Assembly (NCBI RefSeq): GCF_900188445.1
Contig: NZ_FZOR01000001.1
Span: 186,001-250,000, forward strand
Length of the DNA stretch: 64,000 nucleotides
Source of the DNA: Actinomadura meyerae
GTDB lineage: Bacteria > Actinomycetota > Actinomycetes > Streptosporangiales > Streptosporangiaceae
Direction: 5' to 3'
Below the pieces are notes generated by a model, which saw nothing but the letters and a program-made list of their open reading frames with translations, searched no databases and was not told the DNA's origin. Below, one piece after another: positions 1 through 8,685 of the stretch (the first letter of the stretch is position 1; the number at the start of each line of letters is the position of its first letter). The position numbers and the translations under genes are program-made.

Positions 1-2
1 GC

Positions 3-80
3 CGGGTGATCGACTGCCCGGAGACCGGGACCCCGCTCGTCGTCCCGGCCGCGCGCACCCGGGTGCCCGCCCTGCACTGA
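3..80 (+). CDS. C-terminal end of a truncated upstream gene
   Basis: The frame is open from the window edge and ends with TGA at 78-80; the last 25 residues finish with PALH. Too little is present to assign a family. It reads toward the MFS/MarR pair, from which it is separated by about 114 bases containing a palindrome. Confidence 0.45.
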   Translation, partial: RVIDCPETGTPLVVPAARTRVPALH

Positions 81-145
81 CGCCCGCACCGAGCGCACCG
101 GACCGAGCGCACCGGACCGGACCCAGGCCCGACCACCGCCGGAAA

Positions 146-184
146 ATCGTTGTAGCCTTATAACGGTTATAAGCCTACAACGAT
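146..184. promoter_or_regulatory. 39-bp near-perfect palindrome, probable MarR operator
   Basis: Arms of 19 bases centred on base 165 match except at one symmetric position pair. The outer arms are ATCGTTGTAG and CTACAACGAT, and the inner core is TTATAAC-G-GTTATAA. It is AT-rich in a very GC-rich region, contains TATA-like hexamers that could be a -10 box, and ends about 10 bases before the GTG of the exporter. A MarR-family gene lies in the same transcript, so autorepression through this site is the simplest reading. Confidence 0.75.
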
Positions 185-194
185 CGGAGCCCCC

Positions 195-1661
195 GTGCCC
201 GAGCCGAGCCACCGCCGCAGGTTCCTCGTGCTGGCCGTCTGCTGCATGAGCCTGCTCATCGTCAGCCTCGACAACACGATCCTCAACGTCGCGCTGCCCA
301 CCCTCCAGCACGACTTCGGCAGCTCGCTGTCCGGCCTGCAGTGGACGATCGACGCCTACCTGATCGTCCTGGCCTCGCTGCTGATCCTGTCCGGGTCGAC
401 CGCCGACAGGATCGGGCGGCGCCGCGTCTTCCAGACCGGGCTCGCGCTGTTCGTCGCGGGGTCGGTGCTGTGCAGCCTCGCGCCGTCCCTCGGCTGGCTC
501 GTCGGCGCCCGCGTCGTGCAGGCGGTCGGCGGGTCGATGCTCAACCCCGTCGCCATGTCGATCATCACGAACGTGTTCACCGAGCCGCGCGAGCGGGCCC
601 GCGCCATCGGCGTCTGGGGCGGCGTCGTCGGGCTCAGCATGGCGATGGGCCCGCTCGTCGGCGGGCTGCTCGTCGACTCCGTCGGCTGGCGGTCGATCTT
701 CTGGCTGAACGTGCCGATCGGGCTCGCCGCGCTCGCGCTCACCGCGCTGATCGTCCCCGAGTCGCGCGCGCCCAGGCCGCGCCGCGCCGACCCGCTCGGC
801 CAGGGCTACCTGATCGTGCTGCTCGGGACGCTCACCTTCGCCATCATCGAGGCGCCGGGCCGCGGCACGTCCGACCCGGCCGTCTGGGGCGCCGCGCTGC
901 TGGCCGCCGCGGCCCTCGCCGGGTTCGCCGTGCACGCGCTGCGCGCCCCCGAGCCGCTGATCGACCTGCGCTTCTTCCGCAGCGTCCCGTTCTCCGGCGC
1001 GACGCTCGTCGCCGTCAGCGGGTTCGCGGCGCTCGGCGGGTTTCTGTTCGTCAACACGCTGTACCTGCAGAACGTCCGGGGCCTGTCGGCGCTGCACGCC
1101 GGGCTGTACCTGCTGCCGATGGCCGCCATGACCGCCGTCTGCGGCCCGCTGTCGGGACGCCTCGTCGGGAGCCGCGGCCCCCGGCCGCCGTTGCAGCTCG
1201 CCGGCGCGGCGATGCTGGTGAGCGCGCTGATGTTCGCCGCGTTCGACGCCGAGACCCGCGACCTCACCCTGTTCACCGCCTATGTCGTCTTCGGCGTCGG
1301 GTTCGGGATGCTGAACTCGCCGATCACCAACACGGCGGTGTCCGGGATGCCGCGCGCCCAGGCCGGCGTCGCCGCGGCGGTCGCCTCCACCAGCCGGCAG
1401 ATCGGGCAGGCGCTCGGCGTCGCGGTGATCGGCGCGGTGCTCGCCGCCGGGACGTCCGGCGCGCCGGGCGCGGCCGCCTTCACCGCCGCGGCCCGCCCGG
1501 CATACTGGATCCTGACCGGATGCGCCGCCGCCGTCCTCGTGCTCGGCACGGCCACCACCGGCCGCCGGGCCGCCCGCAGCGTCGCGCGCGTCGCCGGGCT
1601 GTTCGACGCCGGCGACCCGGCCCCAGACGGATCACCAGTGACGGGAGCGAGCCCCCGATGA
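195..1661 (+). CDS. MFS drug-efflux transporter, DHA2 (EmrB/QacA) type
   Basis: This 488-residue membrane protein is probably a 14-helix proton antiporter exporting hydrophobic compounds. The first helix carries the DHA2 signature LDNTILNVALP (about residues 26-36), followed by the loop motif DRIGRRRVF near 72-80. The length fits the 14-helix family. The GTG start at 195 has a CGGAG ribosome site at 185-189. The stop overlaps the start of the MarR gene (ATGA at 1658-1661), so the two are translationally coupled. The 39-bp palindrome upstream probably controls both. The substrate cannot be told from sequence. A close paralogue with the same first-helix motif is at 56057-57619. Confidence 0.9.
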   Translation: MPEPSHRRRFLVLAVCCMSLLIVSLDNTILNVALPTLQHDFGSSLSGLQWTIDAYLIVLASLLILSGSTADRIGRRRVFQTGLALFVAGSVLCSLAPSLGWLVGARVVQAVGGSMLNPVAMSIITNVFTEPRERARAIGVWGGVVGLSMAMGPLVGGLLVDSVGWRSIFWLNVPIGLAALALTALIVPESRAPRPRRADPLGQGYLIVLLGTLTFAIIEAPGRGTSDPAVWGAALLAAAALAGFAVHALRAPEPLIDLRFFRSVPFSGATLVAVSGFAALGGFLFVNTLYLQNVRGLSALHAGLYLLPMAAMTAVCGPLSGRLVGSRGPRPPLQLAGAAMLVSALMFAAFDAETRDLTLFTAYVVFGVGFGMLNSPITNTAVSGMPRAQAGVAAAVASTSRQIGQALGVAVIGAVLAAGTSGAPGAAAFTAAARPAYWILTGCAAAVLVLGTATTGRRAARSVARVAGLFDAGDPAPDGSPVTGASPR

Positions 1662-2158
1662 GCACCCACCCCGCCGCCGACCCCGCCGCCGAGCGCGCCG
1701 CCCCCGCCGCGACGGCCGAGACGGCCGAGAGGGCCGAGACGGCCGAGACGGCGGCGCGGGTGTGGCGCAACCTCGGGATCCTGCTGAACGAGCGCGGCGA
1801 CCGGCGCCGCGAGGTCACCGAGGCGCTCGGGATGAGCTTCTTCCGGGTGAAGGCGCTGCGCCGCATCGCGGCCGCGCCCGCCCCGCTGCCGCTGCGCGAC
1901 CTCGCCGAGCTGCTGCTCACCGACCGCCCCTACGTCACCCTCGTGGTGGACGACCTGGTCGGCCGCGGGCTGGTGGAGCGCCGCGCCAACCCCGCCGACC
2001 GCCGCTCCAAGCTCGTCACCGCGACCGAGGCCGGGCGCGCCGCGGCGGCGGAGGCCGAGCGGATCCTCGGCACCCCGCCGCCCGAGCTGTGCGGCCTCCC
2101 GGCCGAGGACCTCGCGGCCCTCGACCGGATCGCGGCCCGCCTGGTCGCCGGGGGATGA
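1658..2158 (+). CDS. MarR-family transcriptional regulator
   Basis: A 166-residue DNA-binding protein. A winged-helix region (about residues 65-130) includes LPLRDLAELLLTDRPYVTLV as the helix-turn-helix and a wing with the typical ADRRSK motif. The first 35 residues are an Ala/Glu/Thr-rich low-complexity stretch of AET/AER repeats, which is unusual for the family and may be disordered. The ATG overlaps the exporter stop by four bases. Likely a ligand-responsive repressor of its own operon acting at the palindrome at 146-184; the ligand is unknown. Confidence 0.85.
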   Translation: MSTHPAADPAAERAAPAATAETAERAETAETAARVWRNLGILLNERGDRRREVTEALGMSFFRVKALRRIAAAPAPLPLRDLAELLLTDRPYVTLVVDDLVGRGLVERRANPADRRSKLVTATEAGRAAAAEAERILGTPPPELCGLPAEDLAALDRIAARLVAGG

Positions 2159-2174
2159 CCCGGCCGCCGGCGGG

Positions 2175-3443
2175 CTAGGCGCCGGCCGGGACCTTGTAGG
2201 TCTCGGCCGCCTCCGACTCCGCCGCGTCCCGCTCGACGACCATGCCGCCGAGGGCCTTGGCGTCCGTCCGCAGGATGTAGGTCTTGCGGGTGCCGGGCTC
2301 GTCCACCTTGCTGAAGTCCATCGGGGTGCCGTAGCCGCCGTCGTGCGCGGTCGTCGACCGGTGCGCCGCGATCAGGCCGTCCCGGGTGAGGTCCTTGGCC
2401 TGGCACGCCTTCTTCAGCGCGTCCGCGAAGATCACGGCGCCGGTGTAGCCGTTGACCACCGCGCTGTCGCGGGGCTGCCCCGGGTACTTCTTGCCGTAGT
2501 CGTCCGCCAGCTTCTTGATGGCGGGCAGGTCGGAGGAGATCGGCGCGCCGGCGCTGGCCATGTAGAAGCCCTTCAGCAGCGCGGGCGCGGCGGGGGTCTG
2601 CAGCAGCTGCGGGGAGAACCCGGAGTTGCTCGCCACGATCGGCGCCATGATGCCCTTGGCCCGCGCGACGCCCGCGAGCGAGGCGGACTGCTTCGGCCCG
2701 GCGCTCATCAGGATCGCCGCGACGCCGGCCTCCTTCAGCGCGGAGACCTGCGCGGTCATGTCGTTGTCGGTCGCCTTGATCTTCTGCTCGACGATCGTGA
2801 GGCCGAGCTCGCCGGCCGCGTACTTGGACCCGGCGAGCGCGCTCTCGCCGTAGTCGCCCTCGAAGTACACGTGCCCGATCTTGTCGCCCTTCTTGATCCC
2901 CTTCTCCTTGGTGAGGAAGTCCAGGGCGTTGATCATGTCGACGTCGTAGGTGGTGCCGGTGACCTGGATGTACTTGTTGCCGAGCAGCGTCGTCGCCCAC
3001 GCGTTCGGGATCACGAACATCTTGTCGGAGGTGATCCGCTGCTTGAGCGCCGTCACCATCGGCGACCCGACGAACTGGGCGAGGCCGATGACGCTCGACT
3101 GCATCTCGCTGTACCCGGCGACGGCCTTCTGCACGTCGTAGCCGTGGTCGCGCACCACCAGCTCGATCTTGCGGCCGCAGATCCCGCCCTGCGCGTTGAC
3201 CTGCTCGAAGTACATCTGCTGCGCCTGCGTGAGGCTCTTGCCGAGCGGCGCGTACACGCCGGTCAGGTCGGTCGCCGCGCCGACGCGGATGGTGTCGTCG
3301 GTGACGCCGGGGCCGGTCTTGACGCCGTCGGCGCCGGTGCCGCCGGAGCCGCCGGTGGCCTTGCCGCTGCAGCCGGACGCCAGGCTCAGCGGCAGCGCGA
3401 CCGCCAGTGCGGCGACGGCCGTGAGACGAGCCGTTCGGTTCAT
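2175..3443 (-). CDS. ABC transporter substrate-binding lipoprotein, branched-chain amino-acid type
   Basis: A 422-residue type I periplasmic-binding-fold protein that captures ligand outside the membrane for the LivHMGF-like complex encoded upstream in the same operon. The signal peptide ends in a lipobox ASGC with lipidated Cys25. The mature part starts with the family pattern DDTIRVGAATDLTG and contains NAQGGICGRKIELV. The ATG at 3443 overlaps the permease stop by four bases (3440-3443), which decides the start; a longer open frame upstream is read-through of the permease gene. It is last in the operon, whereas binding-protein genes are often first. The ligand could be Leu/Ile/Val, another amino acid, or an amide or urea. 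Confidence 0.9.
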   Translation of the reverse strand: MNRTARLTAVAALAVALPLSLASGCSGKATGGSGGTGADGVKTGPGVTDDTIRVGAATDLTGVYAPLGKSLTQAQQMYFEQVNAQGGICGRKIELVVRDHGYDVQKAVAGYSEMQSSVIGLAQFVGSPMVTALKQRITSDKMFVIPNAWATTLLGNKYIQVTGTTYDVDMINALDFLTKEKGIKKGDKIGHVYFEGDYGESALAGSKYAAGELGLTIVEQKIKATDNDMTAQVSALKEAGVAAILMSAGPKQSASLAGVARAKGIMAPIVASNSGFSPQLLQTPAAPALLKGFYMASAGAPISSDLPAIKKLADDYGKKYPGQPRDSAVVNGYTGAVIFADALKKACQAKDLTRDGLIAAHRSTTAHDGGYGTPMDFSKVDEPGTRKTYILRTDAKALGGMVVERDAAESEAAETYKVPAGA

Positions 3444-4540
3444 GTGAGTTGCTCCTCTTTTTCGAGTCGGGTGAGGGGTGGGGCGGTCCGGCGCCGGGAC
3501 GCGGCGGTGCGCAGCCGCGACCACGCCCCGGCCAGGCCGCCGGGCAGGAAGAGCACGACGGCGACGACGGCGGCGCCGTACAGGATCCGGGCGGCCTCGG
3601 CGGGGGAGACCCCGGCGGAGCCCGGCGCGGCGACGAGCGGCAGGTCGTCGCCGAAGCGGGTGAGGAGCTGCGGCAGGACGGACACGAACACCGCCCCGGC
3701 GACGGCCCCGGCGGCGGTGCCGAGCCCGCCGATGACGATCATGGCGAGGTAGTCCAGCGACAGGAACATGCCGAAGTAGTCCGGGACGGTCCGCCGGAAC
3801 GCCAGCGCGAGCAGCGCCCCGGCCGCACCCGCGTACATCGACGACAGCACGAACACCCCGGCCCGGTAGCGCGCCACGGGCACGCCCATCACCGCCGCCG
3901 CCGTCTCGTGGTCGCGGATGGTGTTCATCGCCCGCCCCGGCCGGCCGCGCAGGATGCCGCGCGCGATCCACACCGCGGGGACGAGCAGCAGGACGGCGAG
4001 GAACCACAGCCGCTCCAGCGCGCCCAGCGGCACGTTGAACAGCACCAGCTCGGGGGAGTCGTCGAAGCGGAACCCGGCGACCGACAGCGGCGGGACGTCC
4101 CGCCCGTTGAACCCGCCGGTGACGGTCTCGGCGTTGAACAGCACGTGCTGCCCGATGAAGATCAGCGCCAGCGAGGCGATGCCGAGGTAGACGCCGCGCA
4201 GCCGCCCGGCGATCGGGCTGAACAGCCCGCCCGCGACCCCGGCGAGGACGATCGCGCCGAGGAACGCCAGCGGCGTCGGCAGCCCGAGCCCGGCGCCGTG
4301 CGGCCCCGAGTCGGACGCGAGGTACACGTACCCGTAGGCGCCGACCGCGAGGAAGAACGCGTGCCCCATCGACAGCTGCCCGGTCGCCCCGGTCAGCAGG
4401 TTGAGGCCGATGGCGCCGATCGCGGCGGACATCGCGAACAGGCCCGTCTGGAGCCAGAACGCGTCGAGGTAGAACGGCATGGCGAGCAGCACGAGGAGGG
4501 CCCCGGCCAGCGCCGCCGGTCGCAGCGGACGCTCAGACAC
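3440..4540 (-). CDS. branched-chain amino-acid ABC transporter permease, LivM type
   Basis: A 366-residue integral membrane permease. The LivM-type core GLNLLTGATGQLSMGHAFF lies near residues 45-65, and the cytoplasmic coupling segment MNTIRDHETAAAVMGVPV is the EAA-like loop that contacts the ATPases. The GTG start at 4540 overlaps the end of the LivH-type gene by eight bases. The C-terminus is a basic tail of about 30 residues after the last helix. It pairs with the 4533-5423 product to form the channel. Confidence 0.9.
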   Translation of the reverse strand: MSERPLRPAALAGALLVLLAMPFYLDAFWLQTGLFAMSAAIGAIGLNLLTGATGQLSMGHAFFLAVGAYGYVYLASDSGPHGAGLGLPTPLAFLGAIVLAGVAGGLFSPIAGRLRGVYLGIASLALIFIGQHVLFNAETVTGGFNGRDVPPLSVAGFRFDDSPELVLFNVPLGALERLWFLAVLLLVPAVWIARGILRGRPGRAMNTIRDHETAAAVMGVPVARYRAGVFVLSSMYAGAAGALLALAFRRTVPDYFGMFLSLDYLAMIVIGGLGTAAGAVAGAVFVSVLPQLLTRFGDDLPLVAAPGSAGVSPAEAARILYGAAVVAVVLFLPGGLAGAWSRLRTAASRRRTAPPLTRLEKEEQLT

Positions 4541-5423
4541 GCGACAGCTCCCTCGTCCCGAACAGCCCCGCCGGCCGGATCAGCAGCACGGCGAGCATCA
4601 CCAGGAACGGCGCTACCTCGCCGATGCCCCGGCCCATGAACGCGAGGTCGCCCTGGTAGCCGGTCACCAGCGACTCGGTGAGCCCGACGATGAGGCCGCC
4701 GGCGAGCGCGCCCGTCGTCGAGTCGAGCCCGCCGAGGATCGCGGCCGGGAACGCCTTCATCGCGGCGAACGAGGTGCTGCGGTCCAGCCCCGGCGTCGGG
4801 AACACGGTCAGGAACAGCGCGGCGACCGCCGCGAGCGCGCCCGCGACCGCCCACGCGGACAGCGAGACCCGCGACAGCCGGACGCCCATCAGCGCCGCGG
4901 TCTCCCCGTCCTCGGCCGCCGCCCGCATCGCCACGCCCCACGAGGTGTAGCGGAACGCCAGCAGGAACGCCGCGATCAGCACGGACGCGACGGCGAACGC
5001 GGCGATGCGGGTCTGCGCGATGCCGACCCCGCCGATGTCCACGATCTTGTTCTGCCAGGGGTCGCCCATCGACAGGACCTGCGTGCCGATCTCCCGCGTC
5101 AGCGCGGTCGTGAGCACGATGTCGACGCCGATCGTGACGATCGCGAGCACCGCGTGGTTCTCGACCCGGGCCCGGCGCAGCACCACCAGCTCCACCAGCA
5201 CGCCGGCGGCGGCCGCGGCGGCGATGCCCGCGCCGAGCGCCGGCAGGAAGCCGATGTCGTCGTGCAGGACCGCGGTCACGTAGCCGCCCGCGAGCAGCAG
5301 CGACGCGTGCGCGAAGTTGACCACCTCGGTGGCCTTGAAGATGATCACGAAGCCGAGGGCGATCAGCGCGTACACCGACCCCGCCGAGACCCCGTTGACC
5401 ACCAGCTCGATGAACGTGCTCAA
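4533..5423 (-). CDS. branched-chain amino-acid ABC transporter permease, LivH type
   Basis: A 296-residue membrane permease with the LivH signature GSVYALIALGFVIIFKATEV at the N-terminus and the coupling loop MRAAAEDGETAALMGVRLSR. I chose the TTG at 5423 because its TTGA overlaps the stop of the ATPase gene and because GGAGG lies seven to eight bases upstream; no ATG or GTG is better placed. Third gene of the five-gene operon. Confidence 0.88.
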   Translation of the reverse strand: MSTFIELVVNGVSAGSVYALIALGFVIIFKATEVVNFAHASLLLAGGYVTAVLHDDIGFLPALGAGIAAAAAAGVLVELVVLRRARVENHAVLAIVTIGVDIVLTTALTREIGTQVLSMGDPWQNKIVDIGGVGIAQTRIAAFAVASVLIAAFLLAFRYTSWGVAMRAAAEDGETAALMGVRLSRVSLSAWAVAGALAAVAALFLTVFPTPGLDRSTSFAAMKAFPAAILGGLDSTTGALAGGLIVGLTESLVTGYQGDLAFMGRGIGEVAPFLVMLAVLLIRPAGLFGTRELSRV

Positions 5424-6229
5424 GGGTTTCCCTCCGATTCCGCGGGGACGTGCGCGGCGCCGAGGTAGGCGCGGACCACGGCCGGGTCCCGCTGCACCAG
5501 CTCGGGCGCGCCGCCCGCGATGCGCTTCCCGAAGTCCAGGACGGTGACCTCGTCGGCCAGCCGCATGACCATCCCCATGTCGTGCTCGACCAGCAGGACG
5601 GAGACGCCGAGGTCGGCGCGGACCCGCGCGATGACGCCGGCCATCCGCCGCCGCTCGGCGCCGTTCATCCCGGCGACCGGCTCGTCCAGGAGCAGCAGCC
5701 GGGGTTCCATTGCCAGCGCGCGCGCCAGTTCGACCCGCTTCTGGACGCCGTAGGACAGCAGCCCGACCGGTGCCGCCAGATGCTCGGAGACCCCCACGAA
5801 CCGGGCGATGTCGCGGACCCGCGCCCGGTGCCGGGCGTCCTCGCGGCGCGCCCGCGGCAGCCGCAGGCCCGCCGACACGAACCCGGCCCGGGTGAGCCGG
5901 TGCCGGCCGAGCATGAGGTTGTCCTCGACGGTCAGGTGCCGCGACAGCGCGATGTTCTGGAACGTCCGGGCCACGCCGAGGCCCGCGATCCGGTGCGGCG
6001 GCAGCGCGGTCAGCTCCGCGCCGCCGAACCGGACGCTGCCCCCGCTCGCCCGGTACACCCCGGACAGCACGTTGAAGCACGTCGACTTGCCCGCGCCGTT
6101 CGGCCCGATGACCGCGTGGACGCTGCCCGCCGCGACGGTGAACCCGACCCCGTCCAGCGCGGTCAGCCCGGCGAACCGCACCGTGAGGCCCTCCACCACG
6201 AGGTCGTCCGGCTCCGCGATGCCGCTCAT
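5420..6229 (-). CDS. branched-chain amino-acid ABC transporter ATPase, LivG type
   Basis: A 269-residue ABC ATPase with Walker A GPNGAGKST, a signature loop LLSYGVQKRVELARAL (LSYG instead of LSGGQ, a common LivG variant) and Walker B LLLLDEP. The LivG-like insert and C-terminal motif VLDFGKRIAGG are present. The ATG at 6229 overlaps the preceding stop as ATGA, the pattern used throughout this operon; a GTG nine bases earlier at 6238 is also possible. Confidence 0.9.
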   Translation of the reverse strand: MSGIAEPDDLVVEGLTVRFAGLTALDGVGFTVAAGSVHAVIGPNGAGKSTCFNVLSGVYRASGGSVRFGGAELTALPPHRIAGLGVARTFQNIALSRHLTVEDNLMLGRHRLTRAGFVSAGLRLPRARREDARHRARVRDIARFVGVSEHLAAPVGLLSYGVQKRVELARALAMEPRLLLLDEPVAGMNGAERRRMAGVIARVRADLGVSVLLVEHDMGMVMRLADEVTVLDFGKRIAGGAPELVQRDPAVVRAYLGAAHVPAESEGNP

Positions 6230-7032
6230 CCGGCCCACCGCTCCAGCGACGGCGGCGCGGACCCGTCCCCGCCGTCGCCGCCGTCCTCGTCCTCACCGCC
6301 GACGCCGAGGTAGCGCCGCCGGACCTCGTCGCTCGCGGCCAGCTCCGCCGACGGCCCGTGCAGCGCGACCGCGCCGACCTCCAGCACGTGCGCGGACGAC
6401 GAGAGCTCCAGCGCCAGCGCCGCGTTCTGCTCGATCAGCAGGATCGCCGTGCCCTGCAGGTTGATCTCCCGGACGGTCTCGGCGATCCGCTCGGCCATCA
6501 GGGGCGCGAGGCCGAGCGTGGGCTCGTCCAGCAGCAGCACCGACGGGCACGCCATCAGCGCCCGCCCGATCGCGAGCATCTGCTGCTCCCCGCCGGACAG
6601 CAGCCCGGCCCGCTGCCGGGCCCGCTCGGCGAGCACCGGGAACAGCTCCAGCACCCGCCCGTGCGCCTTGGCGGCGGCGGCGCGGCCGGGCGCCCCGAGG
6701 GCGCCGGCCCGCAGGTTGTCCTCCACGCTGAGCCGGCCGAACACCCGCCGCCCCTCCGGGACCTGCACCACCCCGGCCGCCACGACGGTGGCCGGGTGCA
6801 GCCCGATGAGGGACCGGTCGCCGAGCCGGACCGCGCCGGTGTCCACCGCCCCGCGGTGGAACGGGAGCGTGCCGGAGATCGCCCGCAGCAGCGTGGTCTT
6901 GCCGGCCCCATTCGCGCCGAGCACGGCCGTGACCGAGCCCGCCGGGACGTCCAGCGACACGCCGCGCAGGGCCTGCACGGCCCGCCCGTAGCTCACCGAC
7001 AGATCGCGGACCACGAGGGTCCCGTTCGCCAT
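6226..7032 (-). CDS. branched-chain amino-acid ABC transporter ATPase, LivF type
   Basis: First gene of the five-gene operon; 268 residues. Walker A GANGAGKTT, signature LSGGEQQM, Walker B VLLLDEP and the LivF-type phrase EPTLGLAPLMAERI are all present. The ATG at 7032 follows GGGAGGGG. The C-terminus adds an acidic Gly/Asp-rich stretch (GGEDEDGGDGGDG) that is not part of the ATPase fold. It forms the energising heterodimer with the LivG-type subunit. Confidence 0.9.
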   Translation of the reverse strand: MANGTLVVRDLSVSYGRAVQALRGVSLDVPAGSVTAVLGANGAGKTTLLRAISGTLPFHRGAVDTGAVRLGDRSLIGLHPATVVAAGVVQVPEGRRVFGRLSVEDNLRAGALGAPGRAAAAKAHGRVLELFPVLAERARQRAGLLSGGEQQMLAIGRALMACPSVLLLDEPTLGLAPLMAERIAETVREINLQGTAILLIEQNAALALELSSSAHVLEVGAVALHGPSAELAASDEVRRRYLGVGGEDEDGGDGGDGSAPPSLERWAG

Positions 7033-7193
7033 TCGCCCCTCCCGAAGTTCGTGTGGCGGGCAGCCCAGCACGGGCCGCCGACCTGCGTCTACGGGCCCGC
7101 GGCAAGACGGGGCGGGAGTCCAACCGAAGGTCGTTCGGGTTGTGCGGCGAGCACAATTCGACCCGCCGCGCCCGCCCATGCGTATGTCCCGGC
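7033..7193. promoter_or_regulatory. divergent promoter region with an imperfect inverted repeat
   Basis: This 161-base gap separates the minus-strand transporter operon from the plus-strand lipoprotein gene. An imperfect repeat CAACCGAA ... TTCGGGTTG lies at 7121-7142 and could be an operator. No other structure was recognised. Confidence 0.3.
7182..7187 (+). promoter_or_regulatory. -10-like hexamer GTATGT of a leaderless start
   Basis: It ends six bases before the ATG at 7194, and no ribosome site precedes that ATG. This matches the spacing at other putative leaderless starts in the window. Confidence 0.35.
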
Positions 7194-7892
7194 ATGAGGG
7201 AGTTGAGGCGCGCCGCGGCCGCTGCCGCGGCGGTGCTCGCGCTGACGTCCGCGTGCCGGTTCCAGGTGCGCCCGCCGGGCCCGGCCGCCGTTGCACCGGC
7301 CCAATCGCCGCGCCCGGCGGCCACGTTCGACGAGGCGGGCTTCCGGGAGGACGTGCGCACCGCCGAGCAGACGACCGACGAGTTCTGGCGCCGGCACTGG
7401 GCGGAGCTGTTCACCGGCTCCTACGGCTCACCGCGCGTCGTGGGGCTCTACGACGGCCGCGACGAGTCGTCCGCCCCCCGCTGCGGCGCCGAGCGGCTGA
7501 CGCCGGACAACGCCGCGTACTGCCCGGAGGGCGACTACGTGGCGTGGGACGTGCACCTCATGCGCTCGGGCTACGCGCGCGGCGACGCGTGGGTGTACCT
7601 GGTGATCGCGCACGAGTGGGGCCATGCGATCCAGGCGAGGCTGCGCCGCGGCCTGGTGTCGCCCGCGGCCGAGCTCCAGGCCGACTGCCTGGCGGGCGCG
7701 GTGCTGTACGGCTCGTCGGACGACGGGACGCTGCGGTTCGAGGACGGCGACGAGCAGGAGCTCGTGGACGCGTTCCAGGTCATCGGGGACGAGGCGCCGT
7801 GGACGGAGCCCGGCGACCACGGCACGGCCGTGCAGCGCCTGCGCGGCTTCTCCCGCGGCGGCGAGAACGGCGTGAGCGCCTGCTTCACCTGA
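7194..7892 (+). CDS. lipoprotein neutral zinc metallopeptidase
   Basis: A 232-residue exported lipoprotein: the signal peptide ends in LTSAC, so Cys20 is probably lipidated. The zinc site HEWGH is followed by ELQADCLAG, where Glu/Asp supply the third ligand; this pairing is typical of the YpfJ-type neutral zinc metallopeptidase family. The substrate is unknown. The ATG at 7194 is the only start that puts the signal peptide at the N-terminus. It is transcribed away from the ABC operon and has no obvious functional partner. Confidence 0.82.
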   Translation: MRELRRAAAAAAAVLALTSACRFQVRPPGPAAVAPAQSPRPAATFDEAGFREDVRTAEQTTDEFWRRHWAELFTGSYGSPRVVGLYDGRDESSAPRCGAERLTPDNAAYCPEGDYVAWDVHLMRSGYARGDAWVYLVIAHEWGHAIQARLRRGLVSPAAELQADCLAGAVLYGSSDDGTLRFEDGDEQELVDAFQVIGDEAPWTEPGDHGTAVQRLRGFSRGGENGVSACFT

Positions 7893-7925
7893 CGCGGGCG
7901 CGCGCCGCCCTCGCGCGCGGGGAGA

Positions 7926-8219
7926 TCAGCGGCTGAGGTGGCGCTCCACGGACTCGACCTTGGCGTCGAGGGCGCCGGTGACGCCCGGCCGGATGTCGGC
8001 CTTGACGACGAGCCCGACCCGGGGCGCGCGCGCCGCCACGGCGTCCGTCGCGCGCTTCACCACGTCCATGACCTCGTCCCACTCGCCCTCGATGGTGGTG
8101 AACATGGCATCGGTCCGGTTGGGGAGGCCGCTCTCGCGCACCACCCGGACGGCCTCCGCGACGAGTTCGCCGACCTCCTCACCCGTACCGAGCGGCGTCA
8201 CCGAGAACGCGACGAGCAT
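7926..8219 (-). CDS. MTH1187/YqgV-type thiamine-binding family protein
   Basis: A 97-residue small cytoplasmic alpha-beta protein of the DUF77 family; members bind thiamine or related ligands as multimers. Typical phrases are the N-terminal VTPLGTG and the segment [22 protein letters not shown]. The ATG at 8219 is preceded by GGTGGAGGTG. It is separated by 13 bases from the next minus-strand gene and is probably co-transcribed with it. Confidence 0.82.
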   Translation of the reverse strand: MLVAFSVTPLGTGEEVGELVAEAVRVVRESGLPNRTDAMFTTIEGEWDEVMDVVKRATDAVAARAPRVGLVVKADIRPGVTGALDAKVESVERHLSR

Positions 8220-8232
8220 CGTGCACCTCCAC

Positions 8233-8625
8233 CTAGGGCTGGACGACCTGCCTCACCACGATCTCATCCAGCCGCCGCTCGACGATCGCCCCCACCGGCC
8301 AGTCGCGCACGAGGCACCGCAGCAGCGCGGCGTCGTGCTCGGCGTGGGAGGGGTCGCAGCCTTGCTGCTCGAGGCTGGACCGGATGGCCATCACGTAGTC
8401 GGCCTCGCTGAACCCGGGGATCTCGCGGACCATGGCGGTGGTGGTGGCCCGGTGCGAGTTGAGCCCGGCGAACGAGCGGCCGCAGCCGCAGCCGCCGTCG
8501 GGGTCGCCCTGGTCGCGGGCGCACACGAGCCCGATGTGCACGAGTTCCCCTTCGACGCACCAGTCGAAGTCGTTGTCGCGCAATCCCTGGCCGGCGTTGG
8601 TGGCGGTGAGCAGCTTCAAGGCCAT
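8233..8625 (-). CDS. conserved actinobacterial hypothetical protein
   Basis: A 130-residue soluble protein with no signal peptide or membrane segment. It contains the ordered features [14 protein letters not shown] (about residues 16-29), a cysteine-rich [12 protein letters not shown] and then [10 protein letters not shown] recognise this as a family frequent in actinomycetes but without a known function. The Cys/Gly cluster might bind a metal. The start is ATG 8625. It reads convergently away from the enoyl-CoA hydratase promoter and upstream of the thiamine-binding-type gene. Confidence 0.7.
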   Translation of the reverse strand: MALKLLTATNAGQGLRDNDFDWCVEGELVHIGLVCARDQGDPDGGCGCGRSFAGLNSHRATTTAMVREIPGFSEADYVMAIRSSLEQQGCDPSHAEHDAALLRCLVRDWPVGAIVERRLDEIVVRQVVQP

Positions 8626-8685
8626 ACCCCCTCGGTCCTCGGACCCGCCCACCGTACGACGCGGGTCTGACATAACGTCGATGGC

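Noticed and set aside
341..2158. 605-residue frame covering the exporter in another frame
   Set aside because: Only its last part, from 1658, is the MarR gene; the rest is Arg-rich read-through.
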